A stretch of 61,224 nucleotides of DNA from the NCBI GenBank assembly GCA_009840445.1, contig VXNS01000032.1:1-61224 (forward strand), in the 5' to 3' direction. The DNA is from Synechococcus sp. SB0662_bin_14 (GTDB lineage: Bacteria; Cyanobacteriota; Cyanobacteriia; PCC-6307; Cyanobiaceae). Of the stretch, positions 34,293 through 43,299 are shown piece after piece. Every line of letters starts with the position of its first letter. The stretch's first letter is position 1. Both the position numbers and the translations under genes were made by a program. The notes below the pieces were generated by a model that was given only the letters and a program-made list of their open reading frames with translations, searched no databases and had not been told where the DNA came from.

Positions 34293-34629
34293 GGGCATGG
34301 GCAGGAAAGACACAGGGGACGCTATCAGCGCCCCGGCCCCATGACCTGACGAACCGGATTGTCGGCCGGATAGGGGGATAGGTGAGCGGTTCCGAGCGGC
34401 GGCAGCGGAACCGTTCCGCCGTCAGGTCTTGTGCCCCTTCCAACTGCAAGTCCCTGAGGAAGAGGAGAAGATGGCGCTCCAGGGTCCTCCTCCTCAAAAA
34501 AGGGCCAACCCAATAGATGAACTGTGGATCCTCGCTGCGCACCTTGGCCCACCAGGCCAGACCCAGGGCATTGGCCACCCAAGCAACGGTCCACTTGAAC
34601 ATGAACTGTTCAGCAGAATTGACGTTCAT
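34252..34629 (-). CDS. DUF1816 domain protein
   Basis: A protein of up to 125 aa whose first about 80 residues match cyanobacterial DUF1816: '[20 protein letters not shown]', '[19 protein letters not shown]', '[18 protein letters not shown]' and 'SEPLTY'. DUF1816 also occurs as a domain near phycobilisome linker-type proteins; its role is unknown. The tail after 'SEPLTY' is unusual. It runs into the start of gatA and probably reflects loss of the original stop by a mutation or frameshift. ATG at about 34602 is an alternative start. Confidence 0.7.
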   Translation of the reverse strand: MNVNSAEQFMFKWTVAWVANALGLAWWAKVRSEDPQFIYWVGPFLRRRTLERHLLLFLRDLQLEGAQDLTAERFRCRRSEPLTYPPIRPTIRFVRSWGRGADSVPCVFPAHAHGHCRPAPATPER

Positions 34630-34665
34630 TGTGGCGGCTTTTTCCCATGGCTGCCGGTGGTGGCC

Positions 34666-36150
34666 TCAAAGAGAAACGTGGGCGGCAAGGCGATGATCGG
34701 TGTCCGCGGCGCCACTTGACCAGGTCACGTCTGGAGACGGAGACGCGGGGGCTGGAGCTGGCGGCGCCACGGGTGTGGGCTCGTCAGGCTGTGGCGCGGA
34801 TCTTTCAACAGAGTTGTCGTCGCCACCGTCATCGCCGTCAGCAGGGGCAGGGAGGTCCGCGGTCTGCTGAGGCGGTTGCCCCGCTTCCGTGGCGGGAACC
34901 GGGGCCGGTTCCGGTTCACCGTGCTCAGCCGTGGGGGGCTGACGTTCCAGGGCGGGTGGCGTGGGCATGGAACCGTGCAACTCACCCAGCCAGCGCTGGC
35001 GTGCAATCTCGTACAGCACCACCCCACAGGCCACGGCAGCGTTGAGGTGGGGGGTTTTGCCCCGTAAAGGAATTCTGACAATCTGATGGCAGTACTGGCG
35101 GGTCAGGTGAGACAACCCGGTCCCCTCGGAGCCCACCACCACCACAAGGGGCTCTCCCGCCGGGATCTCCACAACACACTGCCCCCCCTCCCCGGCCAGG
35201 CCCACAACGGTGTAGCCCGCCTCCTTCAACTGCTCCAGGGAGCGATTGAGATTCACCACCCGCGCCACGGGCAGGTGCTCCAGGGCGCCGGCAGCCACCT
35301 TGGCCACACTGCCGGTGAGGCCGGCGTTGCGCCGCTGGGGCGCCACCAGGCCATGCCCTCCGAAGGCCTCCACACTGCGGGCAATGGCCCCCAGGTTGTG
35401 GGGATCGGTGATGCCGTCAACCGCCACCAGCAGAGTCGGTTCCGGGCTCTGGTCACAGCGCCCCAGCAGATCTTTGAGGGTCACGCTGCTGGCCGCAGCG
35501 GTTTGCAGCACGATGCCCTGGTGAACCGCACCGCCACAAAGTTGCGCCAGGCGGGCCCAACTCACCTCCTCCACCACCACACCCGACGCCTTGGCTTCCC
35601 GCAGCACCTCCATGAAGCGGGTGCTGAAACGCAACTCCCCCGTACACCACACGCGGTGAACCGGGCGCTCGCTGTGGAGGACCGCCTCAGCGGCATGACG
35701 CCCCCACACCAGGTCCCCAGGGGGCGGCGTGGTTTCCGTCAAGGGGAAGGAGGCGCCAGGGGCAGGGCCGTGGTCGGGGGATGGCGGGCGTTGGGGATAA
35801 CGGCCCCGCCGGTGGTCACCACCGTAGTTCTCCCGCCCTTGATCCCGTTCCCGGGGCCGCCATTCCCCACGGCCGGGGCGCCGCTGGCCACCCGGCTTCT
35901 CTTCCCAGCGGGGCTTGTGATCCCAGCGGGGACGACCGCGATGACCAGCTACGGCGTCATCCTCACGCCGCCGCCGTGGCCGTTCCCGGGACCAGTCCTC
36001 GGCACGGCGTCTACCGTTCCCTGCGGAGCGCTGGTCCGCTTCCCCCCGGGGACGCCGTTCTCCGGGCCCGGACCCAGGTCCTGGGCGGGAACCCTTCCAT
36101 CCCTTGGGGCGTCCTCCCTGGGAACCACGAAAAGGGGCAGGTGGCGTCAT
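34666..36150 (-). CDS. rlmB: 23S rRNA 2'-O-ribose methyltransferase RlmB (SPOUT/TrmH family)
   Basis: A 494-aa TrmH-family SPOUT methyltransferase. The substrate-binding N-lobe begins 'DLVWGRHAAEAVLHSERPVH'. The SPOUT core has 'LLVAVDGITDPHNLGAIAR' (motif 1), 'GLVAPQRRNAGLTGSVAKVA', 'VVVVGSEGTGLSHLTRQYC' (motif 2) and 'VRIPLRGKTPHLNAAVACGV' (motif 3, knotted SAM site). RlmB methylates G2251 of 23S rRNA in E. coli. Flanking this core are a low-complexity Arg/Gly-rich N-terminal region of about 120 residues and a Pro/Glu-rich C-terminal tail of about 100 residues, both probably disordered. It is followed by carA on the same strand side with a three-base gap. Confidence 0.88.
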   Translation of the reverse strand: MTPPAPFRGSQGGRPKGWKGSRPGPGSGPGERRPRGEADQRSAGNGRRRAEDWSRERPRRRREDDAVAGHRGRPRWDHKPRWEEKPGGQRRPGRGEWRPRERDQGRENYGGDHRRGRYPQRPPSPDHGPAPGASFPLTETTPPPGDLVWGRHAAEAVLHSERPVHRVWCTGELRFSTRFMEVLREAKASGVVVEEVSWARLAQLCGGAVHQGIVLQTAAASSVTLKDLLGRCDQSPEPTLLVAVDGITDPHNLGAIARSVEAFGGHGLVAPQRRNAGLTGSVAKVAAGALEHLPVARVVNLNRSLEQLKEAGYTVVGLAGEGGQCVVEIPAGEPLVVVVGSEGTGLSHLTRQYCHQIVRIPLRGKTPHLNAAVACGVVLYEIARQRWLGELHGSMPTPPALERQPPTAEHGEPEPAPVPATEAGQPPQQTADLPAPADGDDGGDDNSVERSAPQPDEPTPVAPPAPAPASPSPDVTWSSGAADTDHRLAAHVSL

Positions 36151-36153
36151 GAA

Positions 36154-37320
36154 TCAGGACTCAGGGGAAGCATGGTCAATCCTCCGGGATTGCTGGCGAC
36201 GCCTCTCCATGAACTGGGTGAAGCGGGCGAAGTGGTGATCGGCATCATGGGGACCGGGGCTGGCCTCAGGGTGGTACTGGATCCCGAAGACGGGCCGCCC
36301 CTGTAACTCCAAACCAGCCACTGTACAGTCGTTCAGGTTGAGCCTGTGGACGCGAACCCCGTCGGGCAAGGTGTCGGGGTCAATGGCAAAGCCGTGGTTC
36401 TGGCTGGTGATCTCCACCTGTCCCGCCGCCCCGCAGGGATGGTTGAGACCACGGTGGCCATAGGCGAGCTTGAAGGTTTTGGCGCCGAGGGCCAGCCCAA
36501 TGATCTGGCAGCCCAGGCAGATCCCGAATACAGGTCGCTCCTGCTGCAACAGACGGCGGGTGAGGGCAATGCCGCCATGGACTGCGGCCGGGTCACCGGG
36601 GCCGTTGGAGAGGAAAATCCCTTCCGGCCCATGGGCCATCACCTGGTGGTAGTCCGCGGTGGCGGGCAGCACAGTCACGGAGCAGCCATGGCTGGCGAGG
36701 CGCTGCAAAATCCCCCGCTTGATACCGAAGTCAACGGCCACCACCCGGTAGTTGGCCCCATGGCTGGGCTGAAGACGGGGATCCAGCACCCCGTCGGCAG
36801 CGTGCTGCCACCGGTATGCAGCAGGGGTGCTGACGGTGGTGGCCAGATCCAGTCCCTCCATGGTGGGTGCCGCCCGCACGGCTTGCAGCAGGGCGGCCGG
36901 GGAGGCGCCGTCCCAGCTTATGGCCCCGTTCATGGCGCCTTGTTCCCGCAGGCGGCGCACCAGCGCCCGGGTGTCCAGGCCGCGAATCCCCACCAGGCCG
37001 TGGTGGCCCAGCCAGTCCGCCAGGGCATGGCGCTGACGCCAGTTGCTGGCAACGGGGGACACTTCACGGCAGATCACCCCACGGGCGGCTGGGCGCTCCG
37101 ACTCGTGATCCTGGTCGTTAATGCCCGTATTGCCCAGCTCGGGGTAGGTGAAGGTGATGAGCTGTCCCCCGTAGCTGGGATCCGTCATCACCTCCTGATA
37201 GCCGGTCATGCCGGTGTTGAACACCACCTCGCCAATGGCGGTGGTCCGTGCCCCGAAGCCCCAACCGGCCATCACCCAGCCGTCAGCCAGCACCAGCAGA
37301 GCGTCCCGTTGATGGTTCAT
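36154..37320 (-). CDS. carA: carbamoyl phosphate synthase small subunit
   Basis: A 388-aa CarA, the glutaminase subunit that feeds ammonia to CarB for arginine and pyrimidine synthesis. The N-terminal domain has '[20 protein letters not shown]' and '[11 protein letters not shown]'. The class I amidotransferase domain has the catalytic Cys in '[16 protein letters not shown]' and the His/Glu in '[18 protein letters not shown]', with '[14 protein letters not shown]' before it. The gene is complete and lies between trpD and rlmB on the same strand with very short spacers. Confidence 0.95.
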   Translation of the reverse strand: MNHQRDALLVLADGWVMAGWGFGARTTAIGEVVFNTGMTGYQEVMTDPSYGGQLITFTYPELGNTGINDQDHESERPAARGVICREVSPVASNWRQRHALADWLGHHGLVGIRGLDTRALVRRLREQGAMNGAISWDGASPAALLQAVRAAPTMEGLDLATTVSTPAAYRWQHAADGVLDPRLQPSHGANYRVVAVDFGIKRGILQRLASHGCSVTVLPATADYHQVMAHGPEGIFLSNGPGDPAAVHGGIALTRRLLQQERPVFGICLGCQIIGLALGAKTFKLAYGHRGLNHPCGAAGQVEITSQNHGFAIDPDTLPDGVRVHRLNLNDCTVAGLELQGRPVFGIQYHPEASPGPHDADHHFARFTQFMERRRQQSRRIDHASPES

Positions 37321-37333
37321 GGGAGATGGGGCC

Positions 37334-38407
37334 TCACGGGGTGTTCAACGCCTGGACCAGCGCTTGCAAAGTCTGCCAGGGCTTCCCACTGGCCAGCACG
37401 CGAAGGGCTTGGGCAACACCGTCCTCCAGGCTGGCGCAGCGCTCGGCCGCCAGCAGGGCCAGGCCTGTATTGAGGGCCACCACCTGCTGCTGGGTCCGGC
37501 TGCCCCGGCCTTGCAACACATGACGCAGCAACTCTGTGTTGTGGGCCAGGTCTCCCCCCGCCAGGGCCGTGAGGGGTGCAGGATCCAGACCCAACCGGAC
37601 CGGATCCACAACCTCCTCCACAATCGCGGGCGGCCCCGAATCCCTTGCCACCACGTGAACCACCGCACTGGGTCCCGCGAGGTCCGCCTCGTCCAGCCCC
37701 CCATGGCCATGGACCACAACGGCGCGCCGCACCCCCAACTGGGCCATGGCGGTGGCCATGGGGTTCAACAGGGCGGCATCCGCCACACCCAGCACCTGAT
37801 AGGCCGGCTTGAGGGGATTCACCAACGGCCCCAAAAGGTTAAACACGGTGCGGACCCCCAGGCTGCGCCGCAACGGGGCCAGCCCGGCAAGGGCAGGATA
37901 CCACCCGAGGGCGAAGAGGAAACAGAGCCCCACCTGTTCCAGGGCCTTGAGGCTGGCGGCTGGCGGGGCCTTGAGGTTGACCCCCAGGGCTTCCAGCACG
38001 TCGGCTGACCCCACCTTGCCGGAAGCGCTCCTGTTGCCGTGTTTGGCAACGGGAACCCCACAGGCCGCGGCGGTGACCGCCACCGCCGTGGAAATGTTGA
38101 ACGTGCCGGCGCCGTCGCCCCCGGTGCCGCAGGTGTCCAGCAGTTCACCGTGCAATGCCGGGGGCAAGGGCATCTCCGGAGACACCGCCGCCTCTTGCAA
38201 CACCTGGGCCATGGCCGCCAACTCCGTTCCCTGAAGCCCCTTGCACCGCAGGGCCGCCAGAAACGCCCCCGTCTGCACCGGCGTCAACTCCTCCCGGAGC
38301 CAGGCCCCCATCAGGGCTTTGGCCTGCTGCGGTTGCAGCGGCTGTCCCACCAGCACCTGCTCCAGCAGGCTGGGCCAGGACAACGGCTGGGGCGTCTCGT
38401 CGTTCAC
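37334..38407 (-). CDS. trpD: anthranilate phosphoribosyltransferase
   Basis: A 357-aa TrpD that transfers the phosphoribosyl group from PRPP to anthranilate in tryptophan biosynthesis. Motifs are '[19 protein letters not shown]' (PRPP-binding Gly-rich loop), '[20 protein letters not shown]', '[20 protein letters not shown]' and '[18 protein letters not shown]'. The start appears to be GTG 38407. It diverges from the cysteine desulfurase gene with almost no spacer, so promoters probably overlap the coding ends. Confidence 0.94.
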   Translation of the reverse strand: MNDETPQPLSWPSLLEQVLVGQPLQPQQAKALMGAWLREELTPVQTGAFLAALRCKGLQGTELAAMAQVLQEAAVSPEMPLPPALHGELLDTCGTGGDGAGTFNISTAVAVTAAACGVPVAKHGNRSASGKVGSADVLEALGVNLKAPPAASLKALEQVGLCFLFALGWYPALAGLAPLRRSLGVRTVFNLLGPLVNPLKPAYQVLGVADAALLNPMATAMAQLGVRRAVVVHGHGGLDEADLAGPSAVVHVVARDSGPPAIVEEVVDPVRLGLDPAPLTALAGGDLAHNTELLRHVLQGRGSRTQQQVVALNTGLALLAAERCASLEDGVAQALRVLASGKPWQTLQALVQALNTP

Positions 38408-38419
38408 CGGGACCGGGCA

Positions 38420-39637
38420 ATGCTCCCCTATTGTGATGGTTGCAGTGTGTTTTGCCCCCCTCTGGCCGACTCCGTTTCACGCCAGACCATCCCCTACCTG
38501 GACCACAACGCCACCACCCCCTGTGATCCCGCAGTGGTGGAGGCCATGGCGCCCTACTGGAGCGAAGTGTTTGCCAACCCCTCCCAGCGAGGGCATCGGC
38601 CCGGTCTGGCGGCGGCGGCGGTGGTGGATCAAGCGCGGCAGACCGTGGCGGACGCCCTTGGCGTGGCCCCCTCCCAGGTGATCTTCACCAGCGGCGCCAC
38701 CGAAGCCAATAACTTGGCCATTAAAGGGCTCTGTGAGCAGCGCCTGGGCCAAGGGCGCCACTTGATCACCGTGGCCACGGAACATGGGGCGGTGCTGGAG
38801 CCCTGCCGCTACCTGGAGCGGTTGGGATTTGCGCTGACGGTGTTGCCGGTCAGGCGGGATGGGCGTCTGGAGTTGGCGGCCTTGGCCGCAGCGTTGCGAC
38901 CCGACACCGTGCTGGTGAGTGTGATGGCCGCCAACAACGAAATCGGTGTCCTTCAGGACGTGGAAGCCATCGCCGCCCTCTGCCGTGAGCGGGGGATTGC
39001 GTACCACTGTGACGCAGCCCAGGCCTGTGGCCACGTACCCCTGGATCCCATGGGTTGGGGCGTGGATCTACTCTCCCTGAGTGGCCACAAGTTTTACGGC
39101 CCCAAGGGTGTGGGGGCTCTGGTGGTGTGCCCCGGACTGGCGCTGGCGCCCCAACTTCATGGTGGCGGCCAGGAGGGGGGCTACCGCAGCGGCAGCTTGA
39201 GCCCCCCCCTGGTTGTGGGGCTGGCCAAGGCCTTGACCCTGGCCCTTCAAGACCAGCGGTCCCGGGGCCGGCGCCTCCAAGCCCTGCGGGAGGAGTTGTG
39301 GCATGGGCTCAACGGGCTGAAGCTACCGCCAGGGGTGGAGCTGCTGCGCAACGGCTGCCCCACCCACAGCCTGCCCCACACCTTGAACGTGACCGTGGGC
39401 GGTGTGGACGGGGGGCGCCTCCATGGCCGGTTGCGCCGCCGTGTTGCCCTCAGCAGTGGCTCCTCCTGCAGCAGCGCCAGCGGCAAGCCGTCCCACGTGC
39501 TGCGCGCCCTGGGACGGAGTTCGACGGAAACCGCAGCATCCCTACGGTTCGGACTGGGTCGTGGCACCACAGCAACAGACGTTGATCAGGCCGTGGCGGC
39601 GGTGCAAGAGGCTTTAGCGTTGGCATCTCACCGCTAA
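38420..39637 (+). CDS. cysteine desulfurase (NifS/IscS family)
   Basis: A roughly 405-aa PLP-dependent cysteine desulfurase that mobilises sulfur for Fe-S clusters and thio-modifications. 'IPYLDHNATTPCDPAVVEAM' is the classic start. 'FTSGATEANNLAIKGL' follows, then 'VATEHGAVLEPC' (PLP-stacking His), 'VSVMAANNEIGVLQDVEAI', 'CDAAQACGHVPLD' and the PLP Lys in 'LSLSGHKFYGPKGVGALVV'. The catalytic Cys loop is 'LSSGSSCSSASGKPSHVL'. ATG 38420 adds a short leader before the domain; GTG 38447 is an alternative. Complete class I enzyme. Confidence 0.92.
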   Translation: MLPYCDGCSVFCPPLADSVSRQTIPYLDHNATTPCDPAVVEAMAPYWSEVFANPSQRGHRPGLAAAAVVDQARQTVADALGVAPSQVIFTSGATEANNLAIKGLCEQRLGQGRHLITVATEHGAVLEPCRYLERLGFALTVLPVRRDGRLELAALAAALRPDTVLVSVMAANNEIGVLQDVEAIAALCRERGIAYHCDAAQACGHVPLDPMGWGVDLLSLSGHKFYGPKGVGALVVCPGLALAPQLHGGGQEGGYRSGSLSPPLVVGLAKALTLALQDQRSRGRRLQALREELWHGLNGLKLPPGVELLRNGCPTHSLPHTLNVTVGGVDGGRLHGRLRRRVALSSGSSCSSASGKPSHVLRALGRSSTETAASLRFGLGRGTTATDVDQAVAAVQEALALASHR

Positions 39638-39664
39638 ACGCCCCCTCCGGCGTTTGGAAGCACA

Positions 39665-41983
39665 ATGGTCGTCCAAAATCTGAAATCTCGTCTGAGCCCG
39701 TCTCTTGGCCGTGCTCTTCCAACGTTGTCCTTGGTCCTGCTGGCAGCCTGTGGAGGAGGGGGGGGTAGTAGTGGCGGTGGAGGAGGTGATCCCGCCTCGA
39801 ATCCCTCAACCGAAGCCATGCCGCCGGTGGTTGGTGGCGGAGGGGGAGAAGAGTCCCCCCCGTCTCAAGATCGTCGGACCAAGGCTTGCTTCAGGGTATT
39901 CAGCGGCGACTGCCTGACCAATGCCGAGCTTGAGGCAAAAGCCCAGGAGTTGGCTGCCGAATTCAAGGCAAGCCGTGAGCGGATTCTGACCAACGCCTGG
40001 GAAACAAGGGAAAGGGCCGACTCTTTCTTATGGTATCTGGAGCGGATTAACGTTGCCGATGCGCAGGCCCATCTTGAACTTTCAAGAGGTGGTGAGGAGG
40101 CCAACCTACCCGGCAGGGGAGTGACCATTGGATTCGTTGATGACGGCATCCGGGAGCAACACGAGGCTTTTGCCTTGACAGGCTCTGTCACGGAGGAGCT
40201 GTTGCTGGGTGCGGTGGATCAGGGTCCGGACCAGTTTTCCCATGGAACTGCTGTTGCCAGTGTTGCTGCCGGCAGATATGGCATCGCCTATGGTGCTGAT
40301 ATTAAAATGTTTGCCATTCCCCTAAGTGACGATCCTTCTCCTGATCCCATAACAACCAATCAGTTGTCGGCAAGCGATTTCCAGAGTGCGGAGCGTTTTC
40401 GATACGTCTTCAGTAAGGAGATTGATATCCTGAATCTCTCTATCGCCTTCTCCGGCGGCATTGAGGATTACAGTGAACAAGTCTTGCGCAACAATTACAG
40501 CAGCACCATTAGAGCCCTTGCTCAGTCCGGACAACAAGACAAGACGATTCTTGTCTGGGCGGCAGGCAATTCAGGGAACAGCGATGTCGGTAGTTCCAGG
40601 TCGTCTTCCCCTGAAATTCTTGCCGGGCTTGTTGCAAGGATCGACGAGTTACAGGGTCATTCCGTAGTCGTTGTCAGTATTGGACGAGACGGCGATATTT
40701 CCGATTTCTCCAACCGCTGTGGAATCGCTAGAGAGTTTTGTATTGCCGCACCGGGAGAGGGTGTCGGGGTCGCGCACAGCGGCAACAATCTCTGGGCGCT
40801 GGCTGCCAACGGCACGTCCTTTGCGGCTCCCATGGTCAGCGGCGGCCTGGCGGTGATGAAGCAACTTTTCCGGGACCAACTCTCCAACGAGCAGTTGGTC
40901 TCCCGTCTCTTCGCCACCGCCCAGGACGACGGCATCTATTCCGACCCAGCCATCTACGGCCATGGCCTCCTGGACCTGGGAGCCGCCACCCAACCCTGGG
41001 GAACACCTGGCTTCGTGGTAATTGGTCAGCCCACCTCCGGCCAGGGCGCTCCCGTCACCGCCTCTTCCCTCGCCGCCGGTCCTGCCCTGGGCGATGCCCT
41101 TTCCCGGGCATTGGGCTCCCAGGACGTTGCCGCATTCGATTCCCTCGGAGCCCCCTTCTGGTTCGATGCAGGCGCATTCACCGTGGAGGCGCCCGGCACA
41201 ACCGTTGCAGCCCGCCTCTTGGAGTTTCTCCACCCCATCAACCGGCAACCCGTCCCTCGGACATGGCAATTTCATCTACAGGAGGCTGCACCAGCCACCG
41301 AGACCGGTCACCTGGCGCTGGCCAATGCCGCTTCCCGCCTGACCATGACGGGTCCCCAGGGCCTCTCCGCATCGTTCTTGCAGGCGCCGCAGCGCCTGCA
41401 AGGTTTGGCATTGTCCTGGAATCCCGAGCCATGGCCCATGGTCTCCTTCGGCGCGGGCTACGTCCACGAACCTGAATCCTTGCTGGGCAGCCGCGCCAAC
41501 GGCGCGTTTGGTCAACTTTCCGCTGACACCGTCTTTCTCAGTGCCGGGCTGAACACCACTGCCGGCCGGTGGACACTGGCGGCAGCGGGAGAAATGGGCG
41601 CCGTCAAACCCTCCCTTGCCTCCGGTCGCTTGATGGATCACGTCTCCCCCCTCGCCACCAGCGCCTTCCGCCTCCAGGCCAGCAGGACCTTTGACAACGG
41701 CAACGTCCTGCGCTTTTCCCTCTCCCAACCCCTGCGGGTGGACCACGGCACTGCAGTGTTCTCTCTCCCCACGGGTCGCACGCAAGACGGTGTGGTCACA
41801 GGCGCGTCCTTCTCCTCTCCCCTGGCGCCCAGTGGACGCCAGTTGGATCTCACCGCAACCTTTGAAACGCCCCTGGCCGGTGGTGACCTGTCCCTGGGGG
41901 TGACCAGGACCGGCCAACCCGGACATCAGCGCACCGCCGCCCCGGAGTGGACCGTCTTCACCGGCTATCGATCCACGTGGTGA
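39665..41983 (+). CDS. S8 subtilase lipoprotein with autotransporter-like C-terminus
   Basis: A 772-aa secreted protease. A lipoprotein signal ends in lipobox 'LLAAC' (Cys29), followed by a Gly/Ser-rich linker. The subtilase triad is Asp159 in 'VTIGFVDDGIREQH', His193 in 'FSHGTAVASVAAG' and Ser385 in 'ANGTSFAAPMVSG', with the oxyanion Asn302 in 'WAAGNSGNSD'. From about residue 430 to the end the sequence turns into amphipathic, beta-rich segments alternating Ser/Gly/Thr with aromatics ('FGAGYVHEPESLLG', 'LRFSLSQPLRVD', 'WTVFTGYRSTW'), like the passenger-plus-barrel design of NalP/SphB1-type autotransporters. Likely outer-membrane displayed. The ndhF 3' fragment follows 19 bases later on the opposite strand. 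Confidence 0.85.
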   Translation: MVVQNLKSRLSPSLGRALPTLSLVLLAACGGGGGSSGGGGGDPASNPSTEAMPPVVGGGGGEESPPSQDRRTKACFRVFSGDCLTNAELEAKAQELAAEFKASRERILTNAWETRERADSFLWYLERINVADAQAHLELSRGGEEANLPGRGVTIGFVDDGIREQHEAFALTGSVTEELLLGAVDQGPDQFSHGTAVASVAAGRYGIAYGADIKMFAIPLSDDPSPDPITTNQLSASDFQSAERFRYVFSKEIDILNLSIAFSGGIEDYSEQVLRNNYSSTIRALAQSGQQDKTILVWAAGNSGNSDVGSSRSSSPEILAGLVARIDELQGHSVVVVSIGRDGDISDFSNRCGIAREFCIAAPGEGVGVAHSGNNLWALAANGTSFAAPMVSGGLAVMKQLFRDQLSNEQLVSRLFATAQDDGIYSDPAIYGHGLLDLGAATQPWGTPGFVVIGQPTSGQGAPVTASSLAAGPALGDALSRALGSQDVAAFDSLGAPFWFDAGAFTVEAPGTTVAARLLEFLHPINRQPVPRTWQFHLQEAAPATETGHLALANAASRLTMTGPQGLSASFLQAPQRLQGLALSWNPEPWPMVSFGAGYVHEPESLLGSRANGAFGQLSADTVFLSAGLNTTAGRWTLAAAGEMGAVKPSLASGRLMDHVSPLATSAFRLQASRTFDNGNVLRFSLSQPLRVDHGTAVFSLPTGRTQDGVVTGASFSSPLAPSGRQLDLTATFETPLAGGDLSLGVTRTGQPGHQRTAAPEWTVFTGYRSTW

Positions 41984-42002
41984 CGCCTTCCCCATGGGCC
42001 CG

Positions 42003-42262
42003 TTACTGGAGGCTGAAGAGCACCACCATGCCCACAACACCCCCAAACACGATCAAGGCATAAAACTGGGCCCGTCCCGTTTCCAGGTACTTCAGACTCT
42101 CGCCGCTGCCCAGGGCCAGCAGACCGGTCAGGTTCACGGCCCCGTCCACCACCTTTGCATCCACCTCCAACACTTGGCGCGCCAGGCGACGGCTGCCCTG
42201 GACGAACAACCGCTCGTTGATGGCGTCCAGGTACCACTTGTTGGCCAGAAAAGCGTTCAGGT
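42003..42262 (-). pseudogene. duplicated 3' fragment of ndhF
   Basis: This stretch is about 90% identical by eye to the last about 260 bases of the intact ndhF at 48613-48871. It encodes '[19 protein letters not shown]', '[19 protein letters not shown]' and '[13 protein letters not shown]', then ends 'VVLFSLQ' where the intact gene ends 'VVLFGFR'. Similarity stops sharply at about 42262. Upstream sequence ('GAGGCTGTTGAAAAAGTC' near 42287) is unrelated to ndhF. The frame happens to stay open to 42314, but no functional protein is expected from a C-terminal piece of this membrane subunit. Confidence 0.92.
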
Positions 42263-42392
42263 CATGGGCAGCGACCAGGCTCAATGAGGCTGTTGAAAAA
42301 GTCGACCAAGCCACTTGCCGCAGAGAACTGTAGTCTCAAAAGTGGTGCAGAGTTAATCAAGGAAAAGAAGTTTGACATTGACTCAAATTTAG

Positions 42393-43178
42393 TTAGGAAG
42401 AGGAGGAATCTGACCAGTTATCTGATGATGAAGAGTGAGGAAGAGCCGTTATCAATTCTTGCATGGTCTCAAAATCAAGATCACCCGTTGTAGGAATACC
42501 CGTTCGCTTCTGGAAGCCTTCCACCACTGCGACCATTTCGGGAGTCATCACGTACTTCCTCTGATCAGGGTCGCATCTAATTGGATTTGATATATCAAGA
42601 CTTACTATATTATCTAGAGCCTTGATAGAATTCTCGTAAACGCGAAGCTCGGTATAAATAGTCATTCTTTTATAATCACTAATTTGATGTTGATTATCTG
42701 TATTTTCAGGGGCATTTTTTCTAATGTGAGCATTAGCCTCATTGAAGAAAGATGCTGCGTTTGCGTAATCCATAGCTTGCTCCTTTTTCTCTGCGTCGCG
42801 GACCACTTGCACTACGGACGGCAACTCTTGCCAAATAGAACTAGTAATGTCACTTGAAGCCAAACGCAGGCACTGGCCGGATGGGAGAGCAGCGAGTGAG
42901 TCAGGATAAACGCCATTATTGATACCACCAGTCAAGTTTTTTTCTTTTCCAGTTACCTCATCTGATGGTGATGTGCCAGCAACGGCTATTTCTGACTGTT
43001 CCGGATCTTGCTTTATACCCTGCCCCTGAAAAGCACTTAGCAGGAATTGAAAATTTATTATGTTCAGCACGCCCGAACCATGACCTACTAAAATGCCCGC
43101 CAGCAAAGCCGCCAAGATCAGAAATAGTCGCTCTGGCATTGGGGGCTTGGGCTTCTTTGGGGAGCTTTCGTTGATCAT
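42393..43178 (-). CDS. membrane-anchored protein with PG-binding-like C-terminus
   Basis: A 261-aa protein. A basic, Pro-rich N-terminus precedes one membrane span ('LFLILAALLAGILVGHGSG'). A long soluble region follows, and near the end is 'MTPEMVAVVEGFQKRTGIPT' and 'GDLDFETMQELI', resembling the peptidoglycan-binding-domain-1 repeat (x-Q-x-x-x-G-ϕ-x-x-(T/D)-G-x-x-D-x-x-T). The tail is Ser-rich. DNA is markedly AT-richer than the core. It lies in the cargo between the two ndhF 3' copies. Function unknown. Confidence 0.6.
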   Translation of the reverse strand: MINESSPKKPKPPMPERLFLILAALLAGILVGHGSGVLNIINFQFLLSAFQGQGIKQDPEQSEIAVAGTSPSDEVTGKEKNLTGGINNGVYPDSLAALPSGQCLRLASSDITSSIWQELPSVVQVVRDAEKKEQAMDYANAASFFNEANAHIRKNAPENTDNQHQISDYKRMTIYTELRVYENSIKALDNIVSLDISNPIRCDPDQRKYVMTPEMVAVVEGFQKRTGIPTTGDLDFETMQELITALPHSSSSDNWSDSSSS

Positions 43179-43299
43179 TGAAGGGTGACACGAAAATTGG
43201 AGTTAGTGAGCAAAGGTAGACAAGGGGGATGTGAAGCCAGAACTGATGCCCCAGCCCCAACCCGAAGACAAACCCGCTTGGCGCTGAGCCCCGCACCGA

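Noticed and set aside
36346-37473. Long open frame antisense to carA and trpD
   Set aside because: It is the reverse-strand shadow of clearly recognised genes; its translation is low-complexity His/Gly/Pro-rich with no domain.
42003-42314. Possible small NdhF-like protein of 103 residues
   Set aside because: It is a C-terminal fragment of a large membrane subunit fused to unrelated upstream sequence; a functional protein is unlikely.
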